From Thermostichus vulcanus str. 'Rupite' (GTDB lineage: Bacteria > Cyanobacteriota > Cyanobacteriia > Thermostichales > Thermostichaceae), in contig NZ_JAFIRA010000002.1 of the NCBI RefSeq assembly GCF_022848905.1, positions 1-64,000 of the forward strand: a stretch of DNA of 64,000 bases, in the 5' to 3' direction. The position numbers and the translations under genes are program-made. Below the pieces are notes generated by a model. It was not told where the DNA came from. It searched no databases and was given only the letters and a program-made list of their open reading frames with translations. How positions within the stretch are numbered: position 1 is the first letter of the stretch; each line of letters begins with the position of its first letter. Below, piece by piece: positions 1 through 9,867 of this stretch.

Positions 1-93
1 GTTCTAACTCTACAAACTCTTGGATTTTGACTCCAGCAAGACCCAATAACTTATCAAGAGGAACCAATGTTCGTCATGGAACTCAGTATCTCA

Positions 94-489
94 TTATACT
101 ATCGACACCAAAATGTCAGGAGAGCCAACCAGGTGATCTTGATGGGTAATCAAAATATTTTGTGGATAATATGCCTTACCTAATATGACCGGCTCATCCA
201 GAGAATTCATCCGAATCTGCTGACCTTTGTGAAAACAGATATAGCCAGCCGCATAGATAGCAATGCATAAACCGTTATAAAACTGTTCGCTGTTGTAGCT
301 ACCATCGATCGCATAGAACCGTCTATCGCTATCATCGATTTGATCGAAGGGAATAATCTCAAATATTTGAGGAGTCTCTATATTTTCTTTGTGCCCAATT
401 ACGGGAATACCATAATTTTTGTTGCTTCTTGTATTGATATGTTTAGCAACTAACTCGATAGCACTGTCAGGTATCTCTTTTCTGGACAT
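94..489 (-). pseudogene. NurA-like nuclease N-terminal fragment, probably broken
   Basis: A 131-aa frame whose middle reads FYAIDGSYNSEQFYNG, resembling the N-terminal metal-binding AIDGS segment of the NurA DNA-repair nuclease domain. NurA proteins are normally about 300-400 aa, so only the first third is present. After the TAA stop, coding-like sequence continues in another frame from about position 73 down to the window edge (it contains KLLGLAGVKIQEFVEL), so the gene looks frameshifted or fused to unrelated downstream sequence. No partner helicase (HerA) is visible. The alternative is a short intact hypothetical protein. The NurA similarity rests on the AIDGS motif alone. Confidence 0.45.
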
Positions 490-1030
490 ATCTAGTTTTC
501 AGCACTCTCGCCTAGAGCAATTGTACCCATTAGTTTTAAATGATGCACACCTACGGGATCTTGCATACCCCAGTTCCGGCTTTTCACCCTTAATGATAAC
601 CATACTAGCAGTTTCGAGGTGCTGGTAAGGCTGTACCTTTACGCTCAATTTGCTCTAGCTACTAACAGATATGGTTCGAGCTGTACCCCACCGTTGACCC
701 AGCAGGCTAACATCTGAACTCACCTGCCACCAGGGATCCCTCACCACCGGTAAAAATCTAGCACAAGGTCAGGTGCAGTGCCTTGTTATGTTGTGTCCCT
801 ACTCTCCCGATAATCATCGGGATCCTCTCTGACTAGCCCACCAGGGATCCCTTATCCCATCACCCAAACTCTAGCAGGGCTGGCAACACAATGGGCAGCG
901 GATGGAAAAGAAGTCTCCGCGTGCAAGGTGCCTAAAAGGGCTGTAACAACTGACTTTTCGCCAGCTGTGCTCGCACAGCATTCTGGAGAGATTCTGGCAG
1001 AAATTGGGGGTAGTCTTTGACGAAAGAGGT
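490..1030. other. Intergenic region, no gene supported
   Basis: No convincing gene. It holds two copies of a CCACCAGGGATCCCT-type palindrome and a small palindrome CCCGATAATCATCGGG. Next to ndhI, an in-frame open stretch follows the ndhI stop down to about 932; see rejected items. Confidence 0.5.
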
Positions 1031-1657
1031 TTATTCAGCGGCAGCAGGCTTGGCTTCTTTCTCTTTAGCTGCCTTAGCCGCTCGCATCTCCGCCAAAATC
1101 TCTTCAGGTCGTCTGCCCGCCCGCTGGGATCCGGCAGGCAACTCGTGTGGGTCGATCACTCCCTTGGGTAGATAGGCAAACTCCCGCAGTGGCGTCACCA
1201 TCGGGTCTTCTGTCACCTTGGAGGGTAACCGGCCCATCGCCGCCTGGTGATAGTTGAGATCGTGGCGGTCGTAGGCAGCCAGCTCATAATCTTCCGTCAC
1301 CGAAAGACAGTTGGTGGGGCAAAACTCCACACAGTTGGCACAGAAAATGCACACCCCAAAGTCGATGCTGTAGCTGTAGAGCTCTTTCTTTTTCAGCTCC
1401 GGGTTAAAGGCCCAGTCCACCACCGGCAGATCGATCGGGCAAACCCGCACACAGATCTCGCAAGCGATACACTTATCAAACTCAAAGTGAATACGACCGC
1501 GAAACCGCTCGGAAGGGATCAACTTTTCAAAGGGATACTGCACCGCCACTGGGCGTCGACCCATGTGGTCGAAAACCACCCCCATACCCTGGCCAATGTA
1601 TTTGGCGGCATTTACTGCATCACCCACGTATTCGCTTACGCGCTTTAGAAAAGTCAT
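1031..1657 (-). CDS. ndhI: NDH-1 subunit I (4Fe-4S ferredoxin-like)
   Basis: Peripheral-arm subunit of the cyanobacterial NDH-1 complex on the thylakoid membrane. It relays electrons through two 4Fe-4S clusters towards plastoquinone in respiration and cyclic electron flow around photosystem I. The two CxxCxxCxxxCP motifs are visible as [12 protein letters not shown] and [12 protein letters not shown]. The length of 208 aa suits cyanobacterial NdhI, and the C-terminus is an Ala/Lys/Glu-rich tail. It lies 52 bp downstream of ndhA on the same strand and is the last recognised gene of the ndhH-ndhA-ndhI run. The ndhG and ndhE genes that often follow ndhI in cyanobacteria are not here. Confidence 0.97.
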   Translation of the reverse strand: MTFLKRVSEYVGDAVNAAKYIGQGMGVVFDHMGRRPVAVQYPFEKLIPSERFRGRIHFEFDKCIACEICVRVCPIDLPVVDWAFNPELKKKELYSYSIDFGVCIFCANCVEFCPTNCLSVTEDYELAAYDRHDLNYHQAAMGRLPSKVTEDPMVTPLREFAYLPKGVIDPHELPAGSQRAGRRPEEILAEMRAAKAAKEKEAKPAAAE

Positions 1658-1709
1658 AGTGCCTGTCCTACTCTCTCTTGCTTGGGTTTTAATCCCTTTC
1701 GTCCTTCAT

Positions 1710-2831
1710 TCAACCACCAAAAAAAGTTGGAAAAGCCAGCTTCAGCCCTGCTGTCAACAGTAAGTTGACAAACGAGACAGGCAGCAAGAACTTCCAACCC
1801 AAATCCAGCAGTTGATCAATCCGCACCCGCGGCAAAGTCCAACGCACCAAGATGGCCAAGAACACGAAGACAAATGCCTTCACCATCGTCATCACAATGC
1901 CTAAGGCCGCCGCGCCAATCTGCAGGAAGGGGTTATCCAGGGCAATGCCCAATGCGTTGGCAATCATCTCCACCGGCACCACAAACGACCAGCCCCCCAG
2001 ATAGAGCACAGCCGCAATCAGAGACGCCAGCAGCAGGTTGGCGTAGGATCCCAAGTAAAAGAGGGCGAATTTCATGCCGGAATATTCGGTTTGGTAACCG
2101 GCCACCAACTCTTCTTCAGCTTCGGGCAAATCAAACGGGATCCGTTCCGTTTCCGCCAGAGCTGAGATCAAGAAAATCACAAAACCAAGCGGCTGCCGCC
2201 ACACATTCCAGCTGAGAATCCCCAGCCCGCTCTGCTGCTCGACGATCCCTACTGTATCCAGGCCATTGCTCATCAGCACCACTGCCAACACCGACAAAGC
2301 CAGCGGTAGTTCGTAGCTAATGGACTGAGCCGCCGCCCGCAACCCTCCCAGCAGCGAGTACTTATTATTGGAGCCATACCCAGACATGAGCAGACCGATG
2401 GGTTGCACACTGGAGATAGCGATCAAGAAAAACACGCCGATGGCAATATTGGAGATCAACAGGTTCTGGCCGAAGGGAACCACCAAGTAACACAAGAAGA
2501 CCGGCAGGAAAACCAGCACCGGCCCCAAAGTGAATAGAATCGGATCGGCCAGAATCGGTAGGACATCCTCTTTGGTGAGGAGCTTCAAGCCATCGGCAAT
2601 GGGGATCAACACCCCTTGAGGGCCAGCCATGTTGGGCCCAATCCGCTGTTGGGCAGCTGCCGAAATTTTCCGCTCCAGCCAAGTCATCACCATTACGCCC
2701 AGGGTGGCGGCGATGATCAGCAGCAACATCGGCAAAGGCATCCAGAGAGCGTGAGCCAAACCGGCTCCCAAGCCCAGGTTCTGGAGGGCGGTCTCAAATC
2801 CAAGCTGCAGGTCAATGCCAGTATTCATCAT
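1710..2831 (-). CDS. ndhA: NDH-1 subunit 1 (NdhA)
   Basis: Membrane subunit at the junction between the hydrophobic and peripheral arms of NDH-1 (NuoH/ND1 family), forming part of the quinone-binding site. The 373-aa protein has about eight hydrophobic helices. It carries family hallmarks such as [17 protein letters not shown] in the first third and [21 protein letters not shown] in the loop facing the quinone cavity. It follows ndhH with one small ORF between them and precedes ndhI, consistent with a single operon read on the minus strand. The start used places the first hydrophobic helix at about residues 30-50, as in homologues. Confidence 0.97.
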   Translation of the reverse strand: MMNTGIDLQLGFETALQNLGLGAGLAHALWMPLPMLLLIIAATLGVMVMTWLERKISAAAQQRIGPNMAGPQGVLIPIADGLKLLTKEDVLPILADPILFTLGPVLVFLPVFLCYLVVPFGQNLLISNIAIGVFFLIAISSVQPIGLLMSGYGSNNKYSLLGGLRAAAQSISYELPLALSVLAVVLMSNGLDTVGIVEQQSGLGILSWNVWRQPLGFVIFLISALAETERIPFDLPEAEEELVAGYQTEYSGMKFALFYLGSYANLLLASLIAAVLYLGGWSFVVPVEMIANALGIALDNPFLQIGAAALGIVMTMVKAFVFVFLAILVRWTLPRVRIDQLLDLGWKFLLPVSFVNLLLTAGLKLAFPTFFGG

Positions 2832-2924
2832 GCGCTCCGGTTGCTCCCTGGAAATAATGGTTACGGACTGTATGGGTTATGGGTTTTGGCAGGGCAGGGA
2901 TCCCTTTTCCCTGCTCATTTTTCC

Positions 2925-3107
2925 CTAGTTTGACTTGGGGGGATTGCGGCGTAGTTCCTGCTGGATGATGGCCTGAAGGCGGGCATCCGAAAGTTGTTCG
3001 GCACGGCGGCGTCTTTCCTCTTGATACTTCATCCATTGCTTCGGGCCAATGATAGCCACTGCAGCAGCCACAATCAGTAACGGTAAAACCAAGATCACCC
3101 AGGCCAT
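2925..3107 (-). CDS. Small single-pass membrane protein inside the ndh operon
   Basis: A 60-aa ORF with one N-terminal hydrophobic helix (about residues 3-22) followed by a strongly charged amphipathic helix rich in Arg, Glu and Gln. It lies between ndhH and ndhA on the same strand, 39 bp after ndhH and 93 bp before ndhA. I do not recognise it as a named NDH-1 small subunit (NdhL, NdhO, NdhP, NdhQ, NdhS). Position and topology make an accessory or assembly role for NDH-1 possible, but that is inference. An annotation program could easily miss it because of its size. Confidence 0.6.
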   Translation of the reverse strand: MAWVILVLPLLIVAAAVAIIGPKQWMKYQEERRRRAEQLSDARLQAIIQQELRRNPPKSN

Positions 3108-3146
3108 TGCGCTTATCCTCGCTTTCCTAGACCGATCTTAGCGATC

Positions 3147-4337
3147 CTAGCGATCCACCTCGCCCATAATGATGTCGATGCTGCCCAGAATAGCGATCAT
3201 ATCTGCCACCTTCATGCCCCGAATCAGTTGCGGCAACACCTGCAAATTGATAAAACCGGGCGGACGAATTTTCCAGCGCCAAGGACAAACGTTATCATCC
3301 CCAACTATGTAGATACCTAGTTCTCCCTTGGCACTCTCCACGCGTACATAGGCTTCCCCCTTGGGGATCTTGAAATTGGCGGAGGGCTTTTTGCTGATGA
3401 ATTGGTAATCTCCTTTGTTCCACTCTGACTTAGGCCCCTCCATCATCCGCTTTGCCTCCAGGTTTTCAAACGGGCCACCGGGCAAAGACCGCACTGCCTG
3501 CTGCACAATCTTGCAGGATTCGCGCATTTCTTTCATGCGCACCCGATAGCGAGCCAGGCAATCCCCTTCTGATGCAACTGCTACCTCCCAGTCAAAATCG
3601 TCGTAGCACTCATAATGATCCACCTTGCGCAGATCCCAGTTCACGCCGGATCCGCGCAGCATTGGACCTGACAGCCCCCAGTTGATGGCATCTTGCTTGG
3701 AAATGACCCCTACCCCCTCCAAGCGCTTGCGAAAGATCGGGTTATTGGTAACCAGCCGCTCGTACTCATCCACCTTGGGCAAAAAGTACTCGCAAAAATC
3801 CAAGCATTTTTCCGTCCAGCCGTAGGGCAGATCCACCGCCACACCGCCAACCCGAAAATAGTTGTTGTTGATTAGGCGCATGCCGGTGACGGCTTCAAAC
3901 AAATCAAGAATCCACTCCCGTTCCCGCATGGCGTAGAGAAACGGCGTTTGCGCGCCCAAATCTGCCAAGAAAGGGCCAAACCAAAGTAGGTGGTTGGTAA
4001 TCCGGGTCAGTTCCAAGAGGATCACCCGCAGGTAACTAGCCCGCTTTGGCACACTCACCCCCGCCAGTTTTTCCGTGGCATTGACGGTGATCGCCTCGTT
4101 GAACATGCCTGCGCCGTAATCCCAACGGGAAACGTAGGGCAGATATTGCACTACTGTCCGGTTTTCGGCGATTTTCTCCATACCCCGATGCAGGTAGCCG
4201 ATGACGGGTTCGCAATCGACAATGTTTTCGCCATCGAGGGTCACCAGCAATCGCAAAACACCGTGCATCGAAGGATGATGCGGTCCAAAGTTGAGCAACA
4301 TCCGGTCGGCACGAGTCTCGATCATGGGCATGGGCAT
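3147..4337 (-). CDS. ndhH: NDH-1 subunit H (49-kDa type)
   Basis: Peripheral-arm subunit homologous to NuoD/49 kDa of complex I, lining the quinone pocket of NDH-1. Hallmarks include [15 protein letters not shown] near the N-terminus, [34 protein letters not shown] and the C-terminal [12 protein letters not shown]. The length of 396 aa is normal for the family. The exact start is uncertain by four codons (ATG at 4325 would give MIETRAD). It is the first gene of the local ndhH-small ORF-ndhA-ndhI cluster. Confidence 0.97.
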   Translation of the reverse strand: MPMPMIETRADRMLLNFGPHHPSMHGVLRLLVTLDGENIVDCEPVIGYLHRGMEKIAENRTVVQYLPYVSRWDYGAGMFNEAITVNATEKLAGVSVPKRASYLRVILLELTRITNHLLWFGPFLADLGAQTPFLYAMREREWILDLFEAVTGMRLINNNYFRVGGVAVDLPYGWTEKCLDFCEYFLPKVDEYERLVTNNPIFRKRLEGVGVISKQDAINWGLSGPMLRGSGVNWDLRKVDHYECYDDFDWEVAVASEGDCLARYRVRMKEMRESCKIVQQAVRSLPGGPFENLEAKRMMEGPKSEWNKGDYQFISKKPSANFKIPKGEAYVRVESAKGELGIYIVGDDNVCPWRWKIRPPGFINLQVLPQLIRGMKVADMIAILGSIDIIMGEVDR

Positions 4338-4558
4338 AGCCGCCGCCTCCGCAACTGAGAAAGTTCATGGTCTGCAACATTTGCAGTATAGCGGCTTTGG
4401 CCCCGCTTCCTGATATTCCCACTCATCATGGATTTCAATCCTCAACATCAGGGTGTGCCCCAACCTAATGGCTAGGGATCCTGCTCAGCCTCAGGTCTTA
4501 CATGCAGTCGGAAAAAGCTGTAGCGTGGTTGGGTAAAGGCAACGGATTAACCTTTTCT

Positions 4559-4888
4559 ATGGCCGGTTCCAGTTCATCCCCCGAGAGCAACCGCGCAGCT
4601 TCTCGAGAGCAGCAGCACCCCCAGTACGCGACTGACCGGGATCTTCTGAATCAACTACTAGAACAAGCCCAAGCCCAGCCCCGTTCTGATTGGGTATTGG
4701 CGGAGGTGGCCCGACTGCGCATCCGTTACCAAGGCTTTCCGGGGGCACGGGATCTGCAACGGGATCTGGATCAGATCCTGCAGCAGTGGGGTATGAGCGA
4801 AGAAGAACTGTTTGTCCAAACTCGCGCCATTCATGAGCGGGGCCAGGTGTATGACCGCAGCTTTAGCAAGCGGGATGACTGGGCTTGA
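4559..4888 (+). CDS. DUF3288-family cyanobacterial protein
   Basis: A conserved cyanobacterial protein of unknown function. The core reads QHPQYATDRDLLNQLL, followed by ARLRIRYQGFPGARDLQRDL and ILQQWGMSEEELF, matching the DUF3288 pattern as I know it. I chose the ATG at 4559, which gives a 109-aa protein, because the upstream in-frame extension from 4502 looks non-coding. The longer start has a weak CAGG upstream and cannot be excluded. No membrane segments. It is transcribed divergently from ndhH with no obvious functional partner. Confidence 0.75.
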   Translation: MAGSSSSPESNRAASREQQHPQYATDRDLLNQLLEQAQAQPRSDWVLAEVARLRIRYQGFPGARDLQRDLDQILQQWGMSEEELFVQTRAIHERGQVYDRSFSKRDDWA

Positions 4889-4948
4889 GATGCATAGGAT
4901 TCAGATAGGGATTTGATAGAGATTTGAAGCCGGGATCCCTGCTGTTCC

Positions 4949-5506
4949 TTAAGAACTGTGCAACTGCTCAGCAAAAATCGGATCCAAAGGTATATCCAAA
5001 GCGGCAATGACCTTTGTCCAGAAATTCATAAAGCCGATCAACGCCGACAGCTCCACCAAATCCGCTTCTGACCAAATGGCTTTTAATTGGGCAAAGAAGC
5101 TCTCGGTGACCACCATGCTGGGTACCGTCATCCGCTCAGCGTATTCAATTGCCAGCTTTTCAGCCTCGGTGTAAAGGGTGCTGGTACGGGACTGGGCAAC
5201 CGCTGCGATTTTGGCAGGGGTAGCGCCGTACTTTTGCGCCTGTAGGGTGTGGTAGGGCAGGCAGTAGTGCCGACAGCCATTGATCTGGGAGATGCGAATG
5301 CTGATTAGCTCTTTCAGTTCTTCGGAGAGGTTCGGGTTTTCTGTATGGAGGGCACCGTAGAGGGTCATTACCGCTCGCATCAGTTGTGGCTTGTGGGCCA
5401 TCACCTGCAGGGGGTTGAGGGCTGTGCCGTAGACTTTTTCCAGGCTTTCGTAAACTTTTTGGAGCTGCTTATCAGCCTTTTCTGGGGTGACAGGAGGGAT
5501 CCGCAT
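4949..5506 (-). CDS. Carboxymuconolactone decarboxylase / AhpD-like protein
   Basis: A 185-aa all-helical protein of the CMD/AhpD-like superfamily, which includes alkylhydroperoxidases using a Cys pair and a nearby His. The signature region reads ELISIRISQINGCRHYCLPYH, with both cysteines and the His present. The spacing is C-x3-C rather than the C-x2-C of classic AhpD, so peroxidase activity is uncertain. The C-terminal part (about residues 100-180) is a second helical region typical of the longer 'peroxidase-related' members. It stands alone on the minus strand, convergent with the DUF3288 gene. Confidence 0.8.
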   Translation of the reverse strand: MRIPPVTPEKADKQLQKVYESLEKVYGTALNPLQVMAHKPQLMRAVMTLYGALHTENPNLSEELKELISIRISQINGCRHYCLPYHTLQAQKYGATPAKIAAVAQSRTSTLYTEAEKLAIEYAERMTVPSMVVTESFFAQLKAIWSEADLVELSALIGFMNFWTKVIAALDIPLDPIFAEQLHSS

Positions 5507-5589
5507 GAGCAGTTAACACAATTGATTCAGGCATCCTTGACTTTAGCGCGTTTGGGGAATCCACCCAAGCCTTCTTGACTTGATTATCC

Positions 5590-6291
5590 TTGGAAGTAGT
5601 CCTCCTTTCAGAATCCATGCTCCTTAGATCGCCTGCACGTTCTCGCCGAGACATTCAGCCATTAGAGAATGGTGACCATCTGACGCGAGAGGAGTTTGAA
5701 CGTCGCTATCAGGCTATGCCTGAGGTGAAAAAAGCGGAGCTGGTGGAAGGAGTCGTCTACATGCCATCGCCCGTGCGACTGAATCGACATGCCTATCCTC
5801 ACGGGTTGGTTGTGGCCTGGTTGGGTGCTTATGCTGCTGGCAGAGCGAATGTTCAGTTCGGGATTGAGCCTACCGTTCGCCTCGACTGGGAAAACGAACC
5901 ACAACCGGACGCTATCCTTCGCATTGAAGGGGGATCCTCCCGTGTCAGTGAGGACGATTATATTGAAGGGCCGCCGGAGTTGATTGTGGAGATTGCAGCC
6001 AGTAGCGTTTCTATTGATCTCCACAGCAAGTTAAAGGTGTACCGACGCAATGGAGTGCAAGAATATCTGGTCTGGCAAGTGGAGGAAGCCACTTTGACGT
6101 GGTTCAGCTTGCAATCTGGGCAATATCTACCTCTAGAGCCGGATTCCCATGGCATCCTCAAATCTAGGGTTTTTCCAGGCTTGTGGTTAAGCCCCTCAGC
6201 CATGCTGCAGGGGAACCTCAGCCAAGTGCTGGCCCTGGTGCAGAGTGGACTCAGCCAAGAGACTGCCACAGCCCAGTCAAGACACCTGTGA
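5590..6291 (+). CDS. Uma2-family putative endonuclease
   Basis: A 233-aa member of the Uma2 (DUF820) family, a PD-(D/E)XK-like nuclease fold greatly expanded in cyanobacteria. Visible elements are LTREEFERRYQAMPE, ELVEGVVYMPSPV with the first acidic residue, the central QPDAILRI with the catalytic-type Asp, PELIVEIAASS with the second acidic residue, and RRNGVQEYLVWQVE. The fold core is therefore complete. An alternative start at 5617 removes nine residues. Biological role is unknown for the family. Three more family members lie in the CRISPR operon of this window. Confidence 0.88.
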   Translation: MEVVLLSESMLLRSPARSRRDIQPLENGDHLTREEFERRYQAMPEVKKAELVEGVVYMPSPVRLNRHAYPHGLVVAWLGAYAAGRANVQFGIEPTVRLDWENEPQPDAILRIEGGSSRVSEDDYIEGPPELIVEIAASSVSIDLHSKLKVYRRNGVQEYLVWQVEEATLTWFSLQSGQYLPLEPDSHGILKSRVFPGLWLSPSAMLQGNLSQVLALVQSGLSQETATAQSRHL

Positions 6292-6302
6292 AGAAGACGG
6301 GA

Positions 6303-6554
6303 TCAAGGATTGCTCAGGGATTGCTCAATGGCTTCCACCTGCTGCTGTGTGCCCCTGACGCTTTGGTTCAGGTTTTGCTGCAGCTGTTCCCGAGATCGGT
6401 ACACCTCCATCGGTGCTCCCTGTGGGATCCCTTGTTGAGCGGCCTCAGGATGGGTTTGGCGCTGACCCTCTGGGTCATATGAAGCACGATAAAGACGGTT
6501 GACCACCAAAAAACCGACCAATACCACTGCCGTCACCACCAAAAGTCTGACCAT
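6303..6554 (-). CDS. Small membrane-anchored hypothetical protein
   Basis: An 83-aa ORF with one N-terminal hydrophobic segment (about residues 3-19) followed by a polar, Gln-rich C-terminal helix of coiled-coil type. No family is recognised. It is convergent with the Uma2 gene and divergent from ureG. A real gene is plausible because the frame shows a clean signal-anchor and ends neatly before the neighbour, but evidence is limited to that. Confidence 0.55.
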   Translation of the reverse strand: MVRLLVVTAVVLVGFLVVNRLYRASYDPEGQRQTHPEAAQQGIPQGAPMEVYRSREQLQQNLNQSVRGTQQQVEAIEQSLSNP

Positions 6555-6614
6555 GTTGGGGATCCCTTGCGACCTTCTGGTTCTAGAATGCCCTGAAAGA
6601 GCGTGGGATATCAG

Positions 6615-7283
6615 ATGTCGGGTGAAGTAACGCAGCCTCTGCCACAGCAGCCGGTGCGGGTAGGTATTGGGGGGCCGGTGGGATCCGGGAAAACGGCCTT
6701 GGTGGAAAAGCTCTGTTGCGCGCTACGGGATTCCCTATCGCTGGGGGTAGTCACCAACGATATTTATACCCGCGAAGATGCTGAATTTTTGGTGCGGGCC
6801 AAGGCTCTAGCAGCAGAGCGAATTATCGGTGTGGAAACCGGCGGTTGCCCCCATACTGCGATTCGAGAAGATGCGTCGTTGAACCTAGATGCCATTCAGG
6901 AACTGGAGCGACGCTTTTTGCACTTGGATTTGATCCTGGTGGAATCGGGGGGAGATAACCTGGCGGCTACCTTTAGCCCAGAACTGGTGGATGCCTGCAT
7001 TTACGTCATTGATGTGGCGGAAGGGGATAAAATCCCCCGCAAGGGAGGGCCAGGGATTACCCGCTCAGATCTGCTGGTGATTAACAAAATTGATCTGGCT
7101 CCTTATGTGGGGGCAGACTTGGGGGTAATGGAACGGGATGCACGCCGTATGCGGGGAGACAAGCCTTTTGTCTTCACCAATTTGCGCACGGGTGAGGGGC
7201 TGGATCAGATCCTCAGTTGGCTAGAACAAGAGGTGTTGTTTCGCCCCGTCGGTGCCGGATCCCCTTCTTTGAGCCTCCTGTGA
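6615..7283 (+). CDS. ureG: Urease accessory GTPase UreG
   Basis: SIMIBI-class GTPase that delivers nickel to urease together with UreD, UreE and UreF in the cytoplasm. The P-loop is [17 protein letters not shown], followed by [15 protein letters not shown] and the nickel-binding Cys-Pro-His motif in [17 protein letters not shown]. The Switch II segment is [20 protein letters not shown], and NKIDLAP is the guanine-specificity motif. I chose ATG at 6615; a GTG four codons upstream at 6603 is possible. The stop overlaps the GTG start of ureD. The urease structural genes ureABC are not in the window. Confidence 0.96.
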   Translation: MSGEVTQPLPQQPVRVGIGGPVGSGKTALVEKLCCALRDSLSLGVVTNDIYTREDAEFLVRAKALAAERIIGVETGGCPHTAIREDASLNLDAIQELERRFLHLDLILVESGGDNLAATFSPELVDACIYVIDVAEGDKIPRKGGPGITRSDLLVINKIDLAPYVGADLGVMERDARRMRGDKPFVFTNLRTGEGLDQILSWLEQEVLFRPVGAGSPSLSLL

Positions 7284-8083
7284 ACTTCGGCAGCGCCATT
7301 TTGAAAACCACTCGGCAGGGCCAGCACATCCGAGTTTGGCAATATTCTCAGGCTCCGTTGCAATGGCTAGGTGGGCCAAACTTGGGTCTGCAGGGATCCC
7401 CACAGGAACGGCTTGTTTACTACTTGCGCAACCCCAATGGTGGCCTGTTGGGAGGAGATCGCCACCAGATTCAGATTGAGCTGGGAACTGCCTCGGCGCT
7501 GGAAATTCGTACCCAAGGGGCAACCCGCCTACACCCCGGTGTCATCGAGCAACAGGTGCAAGTAGCGCTGGCCCCTGAGAGTGAACTGATCTGGATTGCC
7601 CACCCGATTATCCCCGGAGCTGGGGCCGATTTTCGCCAGCAGGTACAGATTCAGTTGGCCCCCACTGCCCGTTTGGCCTATGCCGAGATTTGGACCGCCG
7701 GACGACTGGCCATGGGGGAACGGTGGCAATTTCAGCGTCTGCACAATCGGCTGCAGGTGTGGGTAACTGACCGGCCCGAAACCCCTACCCTTTCGCCTCA
7801 GCCGAACCAACTCCTGTGGCTGCAAGAACAGATGGATTTGCGCTTTCCCCATGAGCAGATGGGTGCTAAGTCGGTGCTTGGCTCCTATTTGTGTTGGGGA
7901 TCCCTGTATTTGCTAGGGGATTGGCCCGAGCCGGACTGGCCCACCGATGCCGAACACTGGCGGGTGACGTCACCGGATCCCGTCTGTAAAGGATGGATTC
8001 TGCGGCAGGTGGGGCACCAAGCGGAAACCCTTTGGCAGAACTTTCAACGGGTGGGGTCAGTTGGGCGTTCGGCTCTTGCTTAA
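7280..8083 (+). CDS. ureD: Urease accessory protein UreD
   Basis: Urease maturation scaffold (UreD/UreH) that binds apo-urease and the UreF-UreG complex during nickel insertion. Family features are [30 protein letters not shown] and a beta-rich fold over 267 aa. The GTG at 7280 overlaps the ureG stop codon (GTGA), a classic translational-coupling arrangement, so I prefer it to the longer frame opening at 7217 inside ureG. The C-terminus is somewhat short but contains the expected hydrophobic stretch. Confidence 0.92.
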   Translation: MNFGSAILKTTRQGQHIRVWQYSQAPLQWLGGPNLGLQGSPQERLVYYLRNPNGGLLGGDRHQIQIELGTASALEIRTQGATRLHPGVIEQQVQVALAPESELIWIAHPIIPGAGADFRQQVQIQLAPTARLAYAEIWTAGRLAMGERWQFQRLHNRLQVWVTDRPETPTLSPQPNQLLWLQEQMDLRFPHEQMGAKSVLGSYLCWGSLYLLGDWPEPDWPTDAEHWRVTSPDPVCKGWILRQVGHQAETLWQNFQRVGSVGRSALA

Positions 8084-8148
8084 AGGCAGAGGAAAGGGAA
8101 TGGTAGTCTGGTTCAGGCCAACCTGAGGAGAGGGTTTGAAGCTGCGCC

Positions 8149-9660
8149 ATGAACTCTGCTCAACGGATCATTAAACGTTCCATCTTAAAGGGACGCAATC
8201 GCTGGATGCTTCTCTACGAGAAGGGGATGGCCCTGATTGCTCTGAGCAACTTGTGTTTGGTGCTGTTCGATCTTAGCTATGTGCCTGGGCGAGACTTTTG
8301 GTTGCAGGGGCGGGTCCAAATTTTTGGGGGGTTTGGCCCACCGATCCCCCTGCCGATTCTCTCCACCGAAACCAGTCGTTCTCCGGTAACTGATCTGTAC
8401 GACCGAGTGAAAGGCATTGAGCCTAACCCAGAAACTCAACAGTATTTGGAATTGGTGGATGAATTACGGCAGGTGACCCTGCGCTTTGGGGTGGAATCGG
8501 AACCGGCTCGGCAGATTCTCTTTCAACTGCGGGCTCGCAGCAATGAACTCATTGATACCAACCCCTTTCAGGCGGCGGGCAAGACGGGTCAGTTTGTTCG
8601 TATTCTCAATCTGATGCGGGAGCATATGCAGGAGGACTCTGCTCGGGCTGCTTTCTCTCGCTTTTGGACTCCCCAGTACTTGGCCACTGTTGCTCCAGAA
8701 GATGGCATCGAGTTTTTCCAGAGCCGGCTTCGTCCTCTGTTTGAGATCAACTACTCCCGTCCCATTGGAGAGAGCGGTAACCCCGTTGATTTTTTTCCAG
8801 CGCTAGATTTTCCCTTTGTGCTGTTGTTTGGGCTGGAATTTTTGTTGCGGACGGTGGTGATTAGCCGCCGTTATACCGGGGTGAACTGGCTGGATGCCAT
8901 GCTCTGGCGCTGGTACGATGCCCTGTTGCTGCTCCCCTTTTGGCGCTGGCTACGGGTGATCCCGGTAACGATCCGGTTGGGACAATCGCAGTTGTTGGAT
9001 CTAGAGCGGGTACGGGCGCAAGTGAGCCAAGGCTTTGTTACCAATTTTGCGGAAGATCTGACAGAAGTGGTGGTGGTGCGGGTGATCAACCAAATTCAGG
9101 GATCCATTCAACGCGGATCCCTGCCCTTGCTTTCAGCCGCCAAGACTCCCCGTGACTACATCGACATCAACGAGACCAACGAGATCGAGGCCATTGCCAA
9201 TATTCTGATTCGGATTGTGCTCTACCGTGTCTTACCGCAAGTGCAGCCGGATGTGGAACAACTGCTCCGCTACAACCTGGATAGCCTTCTCAAACAACTA
9301 CCCGCCATCCAAACCCTAGAGCGGTTGCCCGGATTGGGATCCCTGCCTAGCCAACTGACCCAACGCCTGGCTAGTGAGCTGACCACCACCACCTACCAAA
9401 CCCTGACGGGCAGCTTTGAGGATCCCGTCGGCTCTAAGCTCACAGCCCAACTGACGCAACGGTTTGGGGAGGCTTTGGTGCGGGAACTCAGCCAACAACA
9501 TGCCCTAGAGGAGATTCGCTCACTGCTGAGAGATCTGCTGGAAGAGATCAAGATCAACTACGTAGAGCGGCTGTCTCATGAGGATCTTGAGGAGGTGATG
9601 GAGCAAACCCGTAAGCTGCGGCAAAAGGCCCAACAACTGGAGAAATCTCGCGGCAACTAG
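8149..9660 (+). CDS. Conserved cyanobacterial membrane protein
   Basis: A 503-aa protein of unknown function. A hydrophobic segment lies at about residues 27-45, and a cluster at about 222-275 contains LLFGLEFLLRTVVISRRY and LLLLPFWRWLRVIPV, suggesting two or three further membrane helices. The long C-terminal half is soluble and helical, ending in a Glu/Arg/Lys-rich coiled coil. The arrangement of a helix pair followed by an Arg-rich segment faintly recalls voltage-sensor-type channels, but I cannot support that. It follows ureD by 65 bp on the same strand and could share its transcript. Confidence 0.75.
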   Translation: MNSAQRIIKRSILKGRNRWMLLYEKGMALIALSNLCLVLFDLSYVPGRDFWLQGRVQIFGGFGPPIPLPILSTETSRSPVTDLYDRVKGIEPNPETQQYLELVDELRQVTLRFGVESEPARQILFQLRARSNELIDTNPFQAAGKTGQFVRILNLMREHMQEDSARAAFSRFWTPQYLATVAPEDGIEFFQSRLRPLFEINYSRPIGESGNPVDFFPALDFPFVLLFGLEFLLRTVVISRRYTGVNWLDAMLWRWYDALLLLPFWRWLRVIPVTIRLGQSQLLDLERVRAQVSQGFVTNFAEDLTEVVVVRVINQIQGSIQRGSLPLLSAAKTPRDYIDINETNEIEAIANILIRIVLYRVLPQVQPDVEQLLRYNLDSLLKQLPAIQTLERLPGLGSLPSQLTQRLASELTTTTYQTLTGSFEDPVGSKLTAQLTQRFGEALVRELSQQHALEEIRSLLRDLLEEIKINYVERLSHEDLEEVMEQTRKLRQKAQQLEKSRGN

Positions 9661-9686
9661 AGGGGCCGGGATCCCGTTCCAGCCAG

Positions 9687-9715
9687 TTGACGAGGTTCTG
9701 CCGGTTCTGTAGTAT
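9687..9715 (+). promoter_or_regulatory. Putative sigma70-type promoter of tRNA-Leu
   Basis: TTGACG and TAGTAT are separated by exactly 17 bp, ending 14 bp before the mature tRNA 5' end. The -35 box matches 5 of 6 and the -10 box 4 of 6 consensus bases. Confidence 0.5.
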
Positions 9716-9729
9716 ATTAGTCTTGCTTT

Positions 9730-9809
9730 GGGCGAGTGGCGAAACTGGTAGACGCACCGCACTCAAAATGCGGCGGGAAACCGTGTCGGTTCGAATCCGA
9801 CCTTGCCCA
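9730..9809 (+). tRNA. tRNA-Leu (anticodon CAA)
   Basis: Acceptor arms GGGCGAG and CTTGCCC pair with one G-T. The anticodon loop is CTCAAAA between CCGCA and TGCGG, giving CAA for leucine codon UUG. A long variable arm and GGTTCGAATCC T-arm are present, as expected for a type II tRNA. The discriminator base is A and CCA is not encoded. Confidence 0.95.
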
Positions 9810-9867
9810 CTGAATCCTTATATTGCTGCTGCTTTGGTAACTCTGAGGAGCGGTACTGTACTTGCAA

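Noticed and set aside
932..1030. In-frame open stretch of about 31 sense codons after the ndhI stop, protein-like
   Set aside because: No start codon of its own and ndhI already has a normal length. Readthrough or a decayed extension cannot be shown.
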